A stretch of 64,000 nucleotides of DNA from GWE2-40-63 sp041664345 (lineage in GTDB: Bacteria; Bacteroidota; Bacteroidia; Bacteroidales; SZUA-534). How positions within the stretch are numbered: position 1 is the first letter of the stretch; each line of letters begins with the position of its first letter. A model generated the notes under the pieces. The model did no database searches and had not been told where the DNA came from. It saw nothing but the letters and a program-made list of their open reading frames with translations. The DNA lies in NCBI GenBank assembly GCA_041664345.1, contig JBAYKX010000021.1:1-64000 (forward strand). Reading direction: 5' to 3'. The position numbers and the translations under genes were made by a program. Below are positions 34,303 to 44,014 of the stretch, in pieces.

Positions 34303-37032
34303 TTATTCAATAATACGTCCCGATTCTTCAACCAGGCTTTTTAACAATTTATTAAAATCAGTGGCTTTTTGCAGTTGTTCCATGCTAAGGTGCATTCGGT
34401 ATTTCCAGTAGTGTCTTGGATTGGCTGGTTCATTGATGCGTTCTCCATGGGTATCGGTGGCGCGCAATTTTTCATCCATAGCCAATAAATCCTGAATAGG
34501 AAAAACGGTCCACATAGCTGGTGAATGCAAATGTTGCACAATTATTTCTTTACAAACCCAAGGTTCAGCATAGTAGGGCATTTCGCCCCATTTTCCCAAT
34601 TGTTGGTTATAAAAAAGCTGAGTGGCAACCCGGTTCTCTTCCCACCAACCACGAATGGTTGCCATATCGTGGGTTGAAGTGGTGCAAACCGAAAGATAAG
34701 GTGCATCAGCCGGATGGGCAAATTGCTTTTTAGGATTCTTAGGCATCCTCTGAATTTCAAGGCTCAAAATATCAAATTGGCTCATCACTTCAGGTACAGT
34801 TGCCGGAATCATTCCCAAATCTTCGCCACAAATGAGCATATTGGTGGCACTCACTAAAGCGGGTAATTTGTTAATAGCTTGATGTTTCCAGAACTGTTCA
34901 TGCCGGTGATAAAAATAGTCAATATATATACTATTAAACTTATCTTTCAAATACCCATCCAGTTCCTGATAAGAATAGGTTGAATGCATGGAAATGCGCG
35001 GATGATAATGATCCGTTTTACTATTATCAGGCAAAAGCAATACTTCAGCGGCCAATTTAATCAAGCCCCACATAATGGTGCTATCTTTTTCTGATAGATC
35101 TTCGGGGCCTCCGGTTTTTACAAAGTGATGATAGATTAACTGTTGATTAGAAAATTCCGGTTTTAATTCAAATATATTGAATTCCAATTCATTAAGGTAG
35201 ATAAGTCGAACCTCATCGGCATGTTCTTTAAATAGTTGACTCAAAAAATGACCACGAATGTATGGTTTACAAAAACGATTGGTATCAGGCCAAATACCTC
35301 TTGAATTCAATTCGTCGTGCGAAAGGGGTAGGGCCGGTCTGAAATGACCTAATATACCTTGTACTGCATCAAAGGGTATCTCCCAAATTCGGAAAAATCC
35401 CAATATATGATCAATGCGGTAGGCATCAAAATATTCGGCCATTTTTGTCAACCGGTTTCGCCACCATTGGTAATGGTCTTTTGCCATCTCTTCCCAGTTA
35501 TAGGTAGGAAATCCCCAGTTTTGCCCATCGGCCGAAAAATCATCGGGTGGGGCTCCGGCTTGTCCATCAAAATGATAGAGTTTTGGCTCATACCAGGCAT
35601 CGGCACTATAACGGCTTATGCCAATTGGAATATCTCCTTTTAAAATTACTCCGTGCTCTCTGCCATATTCGCTGGCTTCTTTTAGTTGTTGGTCTAAATG
35701 ATACTGAATAAAATACCAGTAAGCTATGGCATGGTATGATTCCGATTTTACATCGGTCAACTTTTTGATTTTTATCTCTGAGTATTCTTTATAATCACCC
35801 CACTGGCTAAAATCGCTGGTTCCATTGATATCGCGGAGGTATGAAAATGCCGCATAAGAAACCAACCACGAAGCATTATTCTTAAAAAAAGTAAGGAATC
35901 CTTCGCTTTTTAAAAAAGTAAGCTTCTTTTCAGCAAAAAGAGTTTTACAATAATTAAGTTTTGCTTTAACAATTAATTCATAATCCACCGAAGGTTTTTG
36001 ATTTAGTTCCTGCTGTAATGTTTGATAATCAGCAAACAAAGCCTCATCTTTTAATTTACCAGCTTTAAAAATATTCAGGAAAAGCGGATGTAAGGCAAAT
36101 ACCGATATGGCTTTATAAGGATAGGAATCGAGGAACGATTGGGTAGATTGGGTGTCGTTTACAGGAAGCACCTGAATCATGGTAAGTCCTGTTTTGGCAG
36201 CCCAATCAATTACTTTCTTTAAATCGGTAAATTCGCCAACTCCAAAACTATCTTTAGTACGTATTGAAAAAACCGGTAAACTTACCCCCGCACCTTTAAG
36301 ATAATTATCAGGAAAGCGGAACATCCCTTCATTAATTTCATACATTTCATTTTCCGATTCGTTGCTAAGAAAAGCCAATCGGTTGCTTCCTGCCTCCCAT
36401 ATCAATTGTTCCGGGTTGTTCCGGTCAACAATCACATATTTATATTCCAATATAGGTGGGACATTATTTGCATTAATAGCGGCTTTCCATACCGGAAAAT
36501 CGCAACCAGTTAACGGCATGGCGTTTTTTATATCCCAATTTCCCAAAGCATTGCAATTACCTACAATACCAAGAAATTGGTTTTTGCTAATGCGAGGAGC
36601 TGTTATTGCAAATGTAATAACCCGCGAGGCTTTTGTAGGAAGGGTAAATTTTTTTTCCAGTTTTTTATCTCTTCGAAAAACTACATCGGTAAATGCAGAA
36701 GTTGTCCAGGAAAATTGAACATTATTGCCGGATGACCAAAGGTCTTTGATATGATATCTGTCAAACTGGGAGAATGTTTTAGAAAATTCCCTGTTTTTAC
36801 CATGTTCCCAAACCAAGGATTGGTCTCCACCATTTTTTAGAAAATACTTGTACGAAAATTTGAGCTGTTCTTCGGCAGAAACCTCAATTTCAATTTTCCA
36901 TTTATTGGGAGCAATGCATTGCATGGGCAACGCCTCTTCGGTTTTCCAACTTCCCAAAAAGCTATGGGAACCAGTAACATTCAGTACCTGCCCCCAATGA
37001 GTAGGGCAATAGCATTCTAACGAAATAATCAT
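34303..37032 (-). CDS. malQ: 4-alpha-glucanotransferase with two N-terminal starch-binding domains
   Basis: This GH77 enzyme moves alpha-1,4-glucan segments between acceptors in glycogen or maltose metabolism. The 909-residue protein begins with two CBM20 domains (about 1-105 and 125-235; each with a GS/GNCNALGxW-like strand and a late Trp). The GH77 barrel follows, with YRIDHILGFFRIWEIP carrying the catalytic aspartate nucleophile (about 540), LICGEDLGMIP with the acid/base Glu, and STHDMATIRGWWE. The same domain order is known in plant DPE2, which acts on cytosolic heteroglycans and maltose. There is no signal peptide, so it is cytoplasmic. Confidence 0.94.
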   Translation of the reverse strand: MIISLECYCPTHWGQVLNVTGSHSFLGSWKTEEALPMQCIAPNKWKIEIEVSAEEQLKFSYKYFLKNGGDQSLVWEHGKNREFSKTFSQFDRYHIKDLWSSGNNVQFSWTTSAFTDVVFRRDKKLEKKFTLPTKASRVITFAITAPRISKNQFLGIVGNCNALGNWDIKNAMPLTGCDFPVWKAAINANNVPPILEYKYVIVDRNNPEQLIWEAGSNRLAFLSNESENEMYEINEGMFRFPDNYLKGAGVSLPVFSIRTKDSFGVGEFTDLKKVIDWAAKTGLTMIQVLPVNDTQSTQSFLDSYPYKAISVFALHPLFLNIFKAGKLKDEALFADYQTLQQELNQKPSVDYELIVKAKLNYCKTLFAEKKLTFLKSEGFLTFFKNNASWLVSYAAFSYLRDINGTSDFSQWGDYKEYSEIKIKKLTDVKSESYHAIAYWYFIQYHLDQQLKEASEYGREHGVILKGDIPIGISRYSADAWYEPKLYHFDGQAGAPPDDFSADGQNWGFPTYNWEEMAKDHYQWWRNRLTKMAEYFDAYRIDHILGFFRIWEIPFDAVQGILGHFRPALPLSHDELNSRGIWPDTNRFCKPYIRGHFLSQLFKEHADEVRLIYLNELEFNIFELKPEFSNQQLIYHHFVKTGGPEDLSEKDSTIMWGLIKLAAEVLLLPDNSKTDHYHPRISMHSTYSYQELDGYLKDKFNSIYIDYFYHRHEQFWKHQAINKLPALVSATNMLICGEDLGMIPATVPEVMSQFDILSLEIQRMPKNPKKQFAHPADAPYLSVCTTSTHDMATIRGWWEENRVATQLFYNQQLGKWGEMPYYAEPWVCKEIIVQHLHSPAMWTVFPIQDLLAMDEKLRATDTHGERINEPANPRHYWKYRMHLSMEQLQKATDFNKLLKSLVEESGRIIE

Positions 37033-37394
37033 AAAACGGCTATTATAAGTTTAACACAAATGGGGGAATTTGTCCTCTAAAAGTACAAAAAGATTGGAGT
37101 TTTACAAGTGGTTCAAAATAATTTGACCAGTTATTGGAATATTCTTTACAGCCTATTGGTAGCAATTTTTTATACATCAGTTTGCAGGCTTTATTAAACA
37201 AAAAAAAGGCAACTGCATAAATGTTTTATTATAATTCTTAAGCAGGTGCAAATTCCACATTAACCTAATTTGAGTGAAAAAATTATTACTTTAGCCCAAC
37301 ACTGGCTTGCGAGTCGCTTACCAAATCCTTTAAATCCTATATTTTTGTTAGGCTTGATTTTCTGTAGGCCACAGGAAATTTATATCTTTACCAA
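37033..37394. other. Divergent intergenic region upstream of malQ
   Basis: These 362 bp separate malQ (minus) from the lipoprotein gene (plus) and contain no supported gene. A tatttttg -7-like box lies at about 37340-37347 on the plus strand, about 50 bp before the lipoprotein ATG, without a clear -33 box. Confidence 0.45.
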
Positions 37395-38108
37395 ATGATA
37401 AAGAAGCTTTTTTTTATAACAACCATTATTCTCTTTTGGAGTGCTTGCCAAAAACCCGATTTGGAGCCAATACCCGTAGTGTATAATTATAGCTATTTCC
37501 CAATGGATAGCGGCGCTTGGCGGGAGTTTGAAGTCACCAAAATTGTGATTGATAAACCATCGAATGTGTTTGACACTACCCATTATTATTTGTTGGAACA
37601 ATGGGTAGGCTTGATTGTAAGTGCTTCCAATGATTCCATGATACGGTTGGAACGGTTCTCCAAAATAAAACAAAATCACACATGGGAAATTTTGTCGGTC
37701 TGGCAGTCGGGGATTATAAACCATGAAGCCATTCAAGTGGAAGAGAATATCCGGTATCTAAAATTAGACTTCCCCGTTCAATTAAATAAAGCATGGGATG
37801 GAAATAGGTATAACCGTCTTGATACCTTGAATCAATACAGTTATAAAATTATAACCATAAATGAGCCTTATTCATTGAATAATTTGTTGTTTGATTCTGT
37901 TTTAACGGTTGTTCAGAAAGAAAAATTGACAAAAATTGATAAAATTTATTTTGAGGAAAAATATGCGCTCGGAGTTGGACTCATTGAGAAACAGCAAACC
38001 GATATTTATTCGGGTGAAAAGGAATATGATCCGAACATTCCAGTTGAGGAACGGATTACCAGAGGGATTATCTACAACCAAAAACTAATTGGCTATGGCA
38101 ACAAATAA
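37395..38108 (+). CDS. Hypothetical lipoprotein
   Basis: This 237-residue protein has a lipoprotein signal: a basic start, a hydrophobic stretch and a lipobox FWSAC with the cysteine at about residue 18. The mature part is beta-rich, with no family I recognise. It contains YFPMDSGAWREFEV, typical of Bacteroidota lipoproteins that report on outer-membrane or secreted partners. The ATG of the downstream subtilase lies inside its last codons (14-base overlap), so the two are co-translated. Confidence 0.75.
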   Translation: MIKKLFFITTIILFWSACQKPDLEPIPVVYNYSYFPMDSGAWREFEVTKIVIDKPSNVFDTTHYYLLEQWVGLIVSASNDSMIRLERFSKIKQNHTWEILSVWQSGIINHEAIQVEENIRYLKLDFPVQLNKAWDGNRYNRLDTLNQYSYKIITINEPYSLNNLLFDSVLTVVQKEKLTKIDKIYFEEKYALGVGLIEKQQTDIYSGEKEYDPNIPVEERITRGIIYNQKLIGYGNK

Positions 38109-39753
38109 ATTTTTTTTGTTTCTGGTTTTATTTGTCATTTTTAAAAGTGGGTTCACACAAAATTACAACTATGCCTTTTTGGTTGAATTTACCGATAAAT
38201 CTGGAACAATATACCAAGCCACCCATCTGGAAGCATTTTTATCGGAACGGGCCATTCAGCGAAGGGAGAAGTACCAAATAGTTATAACTGAAGAAGACTT
38301 TCCGGTAAACAAAAAATACTGCGATAGCCTGTTGAGCTTTAATGCCAAACTGCACAATACTTCCCGATGGTTTAATTCCGCCGTGTTTTTTACCAACGAT
38401 GAAACTTTTCCTTCGAAAGTGGAACCGGTTTCGTTTGTTAAAAAAGTTACTAAAATCTATGGAACTACTGTAAATAAAAGCGGGTTAGCTCAATCAAAGT
38501 GGGACGATGAAGCTCAAAGTAAAGTTCCCGCATTTGTTGATTATGGTGCATCGCAGAATCAAATAACCATGTGCAATGCACAGCTCTTGCATAACCAAGG
38601 ATATTTGGGGCAAGGTATTCAAATCGCCGTAATCGATGGTGGTTTTTATAATGTAAATCAACTACAATGTTTCGATAGTCTTTTTCAAAACAATCAGATT
38701 TTGGGAACCTGGGATTTTGTTAGTGGCAACTCCCTAGTTTATGATGACCATACCCACGGTATGATGGTATTATCGATTATTGGCGGAAACCTGCCCCAGC
38801 AATTTATGGGTTCAGCGCCAGGTGCCTCTTTTTGGTTGTTGCGGTCGGAAAATACCAATTCTGAATTTCCTATTGAAGAGGAAAACTGGATTTCGGCAGC
38901 CGAATTTGCCGACAGTGCTGGCGTTGATATCATTACCTCATCGCTTGGCTACAGTGAATTTGATGATATGAGCATGAACTATACCTATCAGGACATGGAT
39001 GGAAAAACAACCCGAGTTACTCAAGGTGCTGAGAAAGCATTTTCCAAAGGCCTCTTAGTGGTAAATAGTGCCGGAAATTCACGAAACGATCCCTGGTTCT
39101 TTTTAACCGCACCCAGCGATGGCGAACATGTTCTGGGAATTGGGGCGGTAGATTCCTTAAAACATCTGGCTTATTTTAGCAGCAGTGGCCCTTCGTCCGA
39201 TGGAAGGGTAAAGCCCGATGTTACCGCGCAGGGTTTCGAAACTAGTTTAGTTTATTCGGATGGTTCGGTTGGAAAAGGCAGTGGAACCTCATTTTCCTGT
39301 CCGCTTGTTGCCGGAATGGTGGCTTGTTTATGGCAATCCTTACCCGAATTATCCAATCAGGAAATATTAAACTTAATTCGCCAAACGGCTAGCAGTACAA
39401 GTACTCCAGATAACGATTTTGGATACGGAATTCCTGATTTTGCCAAAGCATATTCAACGGGTTCGAATAGCAATATTACGGATTATTCAACCGATCAAAT
39501 ACTCAAACTATTTCCGAACCCATTTTTTGATTACTTAAAAGTAAATGCTTATATAGTTGAAAAACAGAGAATAGCAATTAGTATCAGTGATATTTCTGGC
39601 TCCATATTATATAACAAAACGTTATCGGTAGAGAATACCACCATGAACTATTTTCAGATAGATGGATTGTCGAAATTACAGGCAGGAGTTTATTTATTAA
39701 CAATTACTTCAAAAGATAAACAAACCACCCAATTAATTCTAAAAAATAAATGA
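38095..39753 (+). CDS. S8 family subtilisin-like protease with T9SS sorting domain
   Basis: This protein is probably a secreted or surface serine protease. From ATG 38095 it has 552 residues; a TTG at 38089 is also in frame. After a signal peptide (about 1-22) and a propeptide-like region, the S8 triad is seen as Asp in IAVIDGGFYN (about 180), His in DHTHGMMVLSIIGG (about 220) and Ser in GSGTSFSCPLVAGM (about 402). The last 80 residues, from LKLFPNPFFDYLKVN to LILKNK, form a type A C-terminal sorting domain for type IX secretion. It overlaps the upstream lipoprotein gene and the downstream xseA (ATGA). Confidence 0.92.
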   Translation: MATNKFFLFLVLFVIFKSGFTQNYNYAFLVEFTDKSGTIYQATHLEAFLSERAIQRREKYQIVITEEDFPVNKKYCDSLLSFNAKLHNTSRWFNSAVFFTNDETFPSKVEPVSFVKKVTKIYGTTVNKSGLAQSKWDDEAQSKVPAFVDYGASQNQITMCNAQLLHNQGYLGQGIQIAVIDGGFYNVNQLQCFDSLFQNNQILGTWDFVSGNSLVYDDHTHGMMVLSIIGGNLPQQFMGSAPGASFWLLRSENTNSEFPIEEENWISAAEFADSAGVDIITSSLGYSEFDDMSMNYTYQDMDGKTTRVTQGAEKAFSKGLLVVNSAGNSRNDPWFFLTAPSDGEHVLGIGAVDSLKHLAYFSSSGPSSDGRVKPDVTAQGFETSLVYSDGSVGKGSGTSFSCPLVAGMVACLWQSLPELSNQEILNLIRQTASSTSTPDNDFGYGIPDFAKAYSTGSNSNITDYSTDQILKLFPNPFFDYLKVNAYIVEKQRIAISISDISGSILYNKTLSVENTTMNYFQIDGLSKLQAGVYLLTITSKDKQTTQLILKNK

Positions 39754-41129
39754 CCATTGATTCCATCAGTTTATCCCAACTAGCTAACGCAGCAAAATCA
39801 GCCCTAAAAAACCAGTTCCCTTTTCCGGTGTGGGTTGTGGCCGAAATTAGCGAAATGAATTTGAACCGAAATGGACATTGCTATTTGGAACTCATTGAAA
39901 AAGAATCGGGTGGTGATAAAATACTGGCTAAAACCCGCGCTACTATTTGGGCTTTTGCCTACCGGATGATACAACCGTATTTTGAAACCACCACCAACGA
40001 ATCGTTGCATGCCGGTTTGAAAGTGCTGGTCAAAACTACCGTTGAATTTCATGAGGTGTATGGGTTCAGTTTGAATATCGTCGATATTGACCCACAATAT
40101 ACCTTGGGCGAAATTGCTTTAAAAAGAGCGAAGGTTATTCAACAATTGAAAGACGATGGCGTATTTGACATGAACCGATTGCACACTTTGGCACTGGTTC
40201 CACAAAGGATAGCCGTAATTTCGTCGGAGACAGCAGCCGGTTATGGCGATTTTTACGATGAATTGACCAATAATCCGTTTGGATTTGGTTTTTACACCGA
40301 GCTTTTTCCTGCCGTGATGCAGGGCGAACAAGCGCCCCAATCAATCATTGAAGCTTTTGAGCGGGTGTATCTTTCAGTTGAAAAGTTTGATGTGGTTGCT
40401 TTGCTTCGAGGTGGAGGTTCAAAAAGCGATTTAAGTTGTTTTGATGATTATAACTTGGCCTATTACATAACTCAATTTCCTTTGCCAGTGTTAACCGGAA
40501 TTGGGCACGAACGCGATGATTCCATTGCCGATATGGTGGCTCACACCCGATTGAAAACGCCAACAGCCATTGCCGTTTTTTTGGTTGATACGGTTTCTGA
40601 ATTTAATGGCCAACTGGATGATAATTTGATGTATGTCAATGATTTGGTACAACAACTCATTCAAAATAAAACGTTGGATTTAGAAGGGCAATCAAAACGG
40701 TTGCAAACCGGATTTATAGAGGCGTGGCATTACAATCAGCAGGTATTAATGCGTGCGAATTCAAAAATTGAGTATGGATTACTAAAGTTTCAAAACAATC
40801 ATTTTAAAAATCTGGAAAAATTTTCCGTTACCCTTCAATTTTTATTAAAAAGGGGGATAAGCGCTAAATTGGAACATTGCAACCAGCAACAAAAAAGATT
40901 GATAAAAGGAATTAACCACAGTGTTAAAGAAGAAGAAAAACACCTTGAATATTTGCAGGAAATAATGGAATGGGCAGATCCTCAAAAAATATTGGATCGA
41001 GGATATTCTATCGTCAGCAAACACGGAAAAATAGTCAAATCATCAAGTGAATTAGCTCCTAACGATGTAATAAATATCAAATTGGCCCAAGGTTCCTTAA
41101 CCGGTTTGGTAAATGATATTCAGGAATAG
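39750..41129 (+). CDS. xseA: Exodeoxyribonuclease VII large subunit
   Basis: ExoVII degrades single-stranded DNA; XseA is the catalytic subunit. The 459-residue protein begins with an OB-fold (about 1-105, FPFPVWVVAEISEMNLNRNGHCYLEL region) and continues with the catalytic domain containing ALVPQRIAVISSETAAGYGDF (about 150) and LLRGGGSKSDLSCFDDYNLA (about 215). The C-terminal part is a coiled coil. The start overlaps the protease stop by four bases. No xseB is visible in the 164 bp downstream, although many Bacteroidota carry it there. Confidence 0.94.
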   Translation: MTIDSISLSQLANAAKSALKNQFPFPVWVVAEISEMNLNRNGHCYLELIEKESGGDKILAKTRATIWAFAYRMIQPYFETTTNESLHAGLKVLVKTTVEFHEVYGFSLNIVDIDPQYTLGEIALKRAKVIQQLKDDGVFDMNRLHTLALVPQRIAVISSETAAGYGDFYDELTNNPFGFGFYTELFPAVMQGEQAPQSIIEAFERVYLSVEKFDVVALLRGGGSKSDLSCFDDYNLAYYITQFPLPVLTGIGHERDDSIADMVAHTRLKTPTAIAVFLVDTVSEFNGQLDDNLMYVNDLVQQLIQNKTLDLEGQSKRLQTGFIEAWHYNQQVLMRANSKIEYGLLKFQNNHFKNLEKFSVTLQFLLKRGISAKLEHCNQQQKRLIKGINHSVKEEEKHLEYLQEIMEWADPQKILDRGYSIVSKHGKIVKSSSELAPNDVINIKLAQGSLTGLVNDIQE

Positions 41130-41293
41130 ACTTCGGTTTTGCTTTACTTATACCATAAAAATAGGGAATTACTCTTACCCACTTTTTGAATTCTTCAGAA
41201 TTATGAATCCAACTATTAGTTGAAATTGACCTCTTTTGACCTGCCAGAGGAAAAAAAGGTTTGTAAATACCGAATAATTAGTAAATTTATGGC

Positions 41294-43993
41294 ATGATGA
41301 AATCCAAAGCAATATCACGCATGCAACTAATAAAGTGCTTATTTCTCCTGTTTAGTTTACTTATATTTCAAGTAGTTAATGCGCAGGATATTAAACAATT
41401 GGAATCAAAGCTTAAAAAGGCTAAATCAAAACCCGAAGAAGCCAGTTTATTGAACGAAATTGGTTTAAAATATCGGGAAACCGGAAAACTCGACAAAGCT
41501 ATTGACTTTCATTACAAAGCATTAGATATTTTTGAGAGTCTTGCCGAGCAGGAAGGTCAAGCTGAAACCTATAATTACCTTGGTACTGCTTTTTGGCGCA
41601 AAAACGATTATGAACAAGCCATTCAATATTATACACTGGCACTCCAGATTCGCGAACAACAAGGTAAAAGAGATGATAAAGCCCGAATACTAAATAATTT
41701 GGGTTTAGCCAGTCAAAGCCTTGGTGACTATAATACATCGCTTGAATACTATTACAGGGCTTTGGGAGTTTGGTATCAGGCTGACGACAAATCGGAAATT
41801 GCCACCACGTTAAACCACATCGGAAATGTATTTCTGAATCGGAACATCCCCGATTCTGCTGAAATATATTATAAAAAATCGTTGATCCTACGTGAATCAA
41901 TTACTGATACAATAGGGATTGCTTCTACCTTAAATAATTTGGCTACCTTATATAAAAACCAAAACAATTTTGCAAAAGCAGTAAAGTTTTTGGAACAATC
42001 CATTGCTTTATTGAAAGAGACCAATCAATTTGACCAGCTTGCCTCAAATTACAACAACCTGGGAGGAGTTTATTGGCAAAACAAAGAATATAAAAAAGCA
42101 CTGGAAAACTATTTACAAGCACTTGAGATGCGGGAACAAACCGGTGATAAAAAAGTGATTGCTTCCACAATGAATAACATCGGATTAATATATAAAGATT
42201 TAGGCAATTACGAAAAAGCATTGGAGTATTATGAATTATCGCTGAAAGAATACCAACTAATGGGCGATCGGTTTTTGGAGGCCGATGCATTAAATTTTAT
42301 AGGCGGTGTTTATTGGCAATCAGGTGATTATAGAAAAGCATTGGAAGTTTACAAGCGTTCCTTTTCCATGCGCGATCAGGTGGGTGATCCAAAATATGTT
42401 GCCCGTTCGCACACCAACCTTGCCTTGGTTTATCGCAGCTTGGGCGAACGCGACAGTGCTTTGATGGAGTATCAAAAAGGATTGACCGTGTACAAAGAAT
42501 TGGGTAATCAAAAAAATGCGGCATCCATGTTAAATAATATTGGAACCTTACATAAAGTGTTTAAAGAAGACGATTTGGCTGTGCAATACTTTAAGATGGC
42601 TCTTGAAATGCGAACCGAAATCAATGATAGGAGTGGAGTGGCAAATTCCTCATTAAACCTTGGAAGTATTTACGTTGCAAAGAATAAATATAGCGAAGCT
42701 ATTGTGTTGTTTAATAATGCATTAATCATTGCGCGTGAGCTAAAGTTTCAAGACTTGGAAAAAGATGTTTTATATGCGTTGGCGAAAGCTCATGCCGGTA
42801 AAAGAGAATTTGAATTGGCCTATTCTTATTTTGAAGCCTATTCCAGAATTAAGGATAAAATGATGAGTGGAGAAAGCATCAAGAAAATTGCAGATATGCA
42901 AATACGCTACGAAAGTGAAAAAAAGGAACGCGAATTACAGAAAACCAACATTCAACTGGTTCAGCAAAAAGATAAAAACAAAAGACAACGAAACTTAATA
43001 TTTACCGGCATTTCAGTCCTTATTTTAATTTCCATATTCTCGCTGTTAATTGTTCAGCAAAATAAAAGAGTTACTCATGCTAATGAATTACTGGCTCTCA
43101 AAAATCAGGAGATTATTCAGCAAAAAGAAGAAATATCTGCTCAACGCGATGCCATTGAGGATCAGAAAAACGAAATAACCAAACAACGCGACATAGCCGA
43201 AAAACAGCGCGATCAGATAACAGAGCAAAAGCAAAAAATTACCGATAGCATAGAATATGCCAGCAGAATTCAGGCTGCAGTTTTACCACCGGAATCGTTG
43301 ATAAATCAGGTATTGAATAAGTACTTTATCATGTTCCGACCAAGGGATATTGTTAGCGGCGATTTTTATTGGATGCGGAAAGTGAATAACCAATCGGTTG
43401 TAACAGTCGTTGATTGTACCGGGCACGGTGTTCCTGGTGCTTTTATGAGCATGTTGGGAACATCGCTGTTAACCGAAATCATAGATAAAGGAAATTTTAC
43501 CGATGCAGCAGATATTTTAAATAAACTTCGTGAAAAAGTAAAATATGCCCTGCATCAAACCTCTGATTATGTTGAAAGTACTACCGATGGTATGGATTGT
43601 GCGCTTTGTATTATCGATTACGATAACAATAAACTGCAATTTGCCGGTGCCAATAACCCATTGTATTTAATCCGACAAAATGAATTAGTTGAATACGATG
43701 GGGATAGAATGCCTATTGGAGTTCATTTAATTGTAGAAGAAAATTTTACAAATCATACCATCGATTTAGTCAAAAATGACATGCTTTATATTTTTTCTGA
43801 TGGGTTTTACGATCAATTTGGTGGTGATAAAGGGAGGAAAATGTTTACCCGTAATTTTAAACAAATATTGATGGATATTCATGCTTTTGATATTGAAAAG
43901 CAACACAAAGAACTCGAAGCGAAGTTTGATGAATGGAAAGGTACAACCCGCCAGATTGATGATGTACTGGTAGTTGGAATTCAAATAACATAA
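41294..43993 (+). CDS. TPR-repeat membrane protein with SpoIIE/PP2C phosphatase domain
   Basis: This is a PPM-type serine/threonine phosphatase under control of a periplasmic sensor. The 899-residue protein has a signal peptide or first helix (about 10-30) and about ten TPR units of 40 residues (about 45-490; repeated YNYLGTAF, LNNLGLAS, MNNIGLIYKDLG motifs). A membrane helix at about 570-588 and a coiled coil (about 590-655) lead to the SpoIIE domain (about 660-899) with DIVSGDFYWM, VDCTGHGVPGAFMSM and a C-terminal DDVLVVGI that supply metal ligands. A TPR protein follows at 22 bp, and a SiaC-like phosphoprotein lies 4 kb downstream. Confidence 0.9.
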   Translation: MMKSKAISRMQLIKCLFLLFSLLIFQVVNAQDIKQLESKLKKAKSKPEEASLLNEIGLKYRETGKLDKAIDFHYKALDIFESLAEQEGQAETYNYLGTAFWRKNDYEQAIQYYTLALQIREQQGKRDDKARILNNLGLASQSLGDYNTSLEYYYRALGVWYQADDKSEIATTLNHIGNVFLNRNIPDSAEIYYKKSLILRESITDTIGIASTLNNLATLYKNQNNFAKAVKFLEQSIALLKETNQFDQLASNYNNLGGVYWQNKEYKKALENYLQALEMREQTGDKKVIASTMNNIGLIYKDLGNYEKALEYYELSLKEYQLMGDRFLEADALNFIGGVYWQSGDYRKALEVYKRSFSMRDQVGDPKYVARSHTNLALVYRSLGERDSALMEYQKGLTVYKELGNQKNAASMLNNIGTLHKVFKEDDLAVQYFKMALEMRTEINDRSGVANSSLNLGSIYVAKNKYSEAIVLFNNALIIARELKFQDLEKDVLYALAKAHAGKREFELAYSYFEAYSRIKDKMMSGESIKKIADMQIRYESEKKERELQKTNIQLVQQKDKNKRQRNLIFTGISVLILISIFSLLIVQQNKRVTHANELLALKNQEIIQQKEEISAQRDAIEDQKNEITKQRDIAEKQRDQITEQKQKITDSIEYASRIQAAVLPPESLINQVLNKYFIMFRPRDIVSGDFYWMRKVNNQSVVTVVDCTGHGVPGAFMSMLGTSLLTEIIDKGNFTDAADILNKLREKVKYALHQTSDYVESTTDGMDCALCIIDYDNNKLQFAGANNPLYLIRQNELVEYDGDRMPIGVHLIVEENFTNHTIDLVKNDMLYIFSDGFYDQFGGDKGRKMFTRNFKQILMDIHAFDIEKQHKELEAKFDEWKGTTRQIDDVLVVGIQIT

Positions 43994-44014
43994 AATAGTT
44001 AATAAAACAGTAGA

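Noticed and set aside
41130..41293. Possible xseB after xseA
   Set aside because: All frames are short and none shows the helical EAMxxLExIV-type start of XseB.
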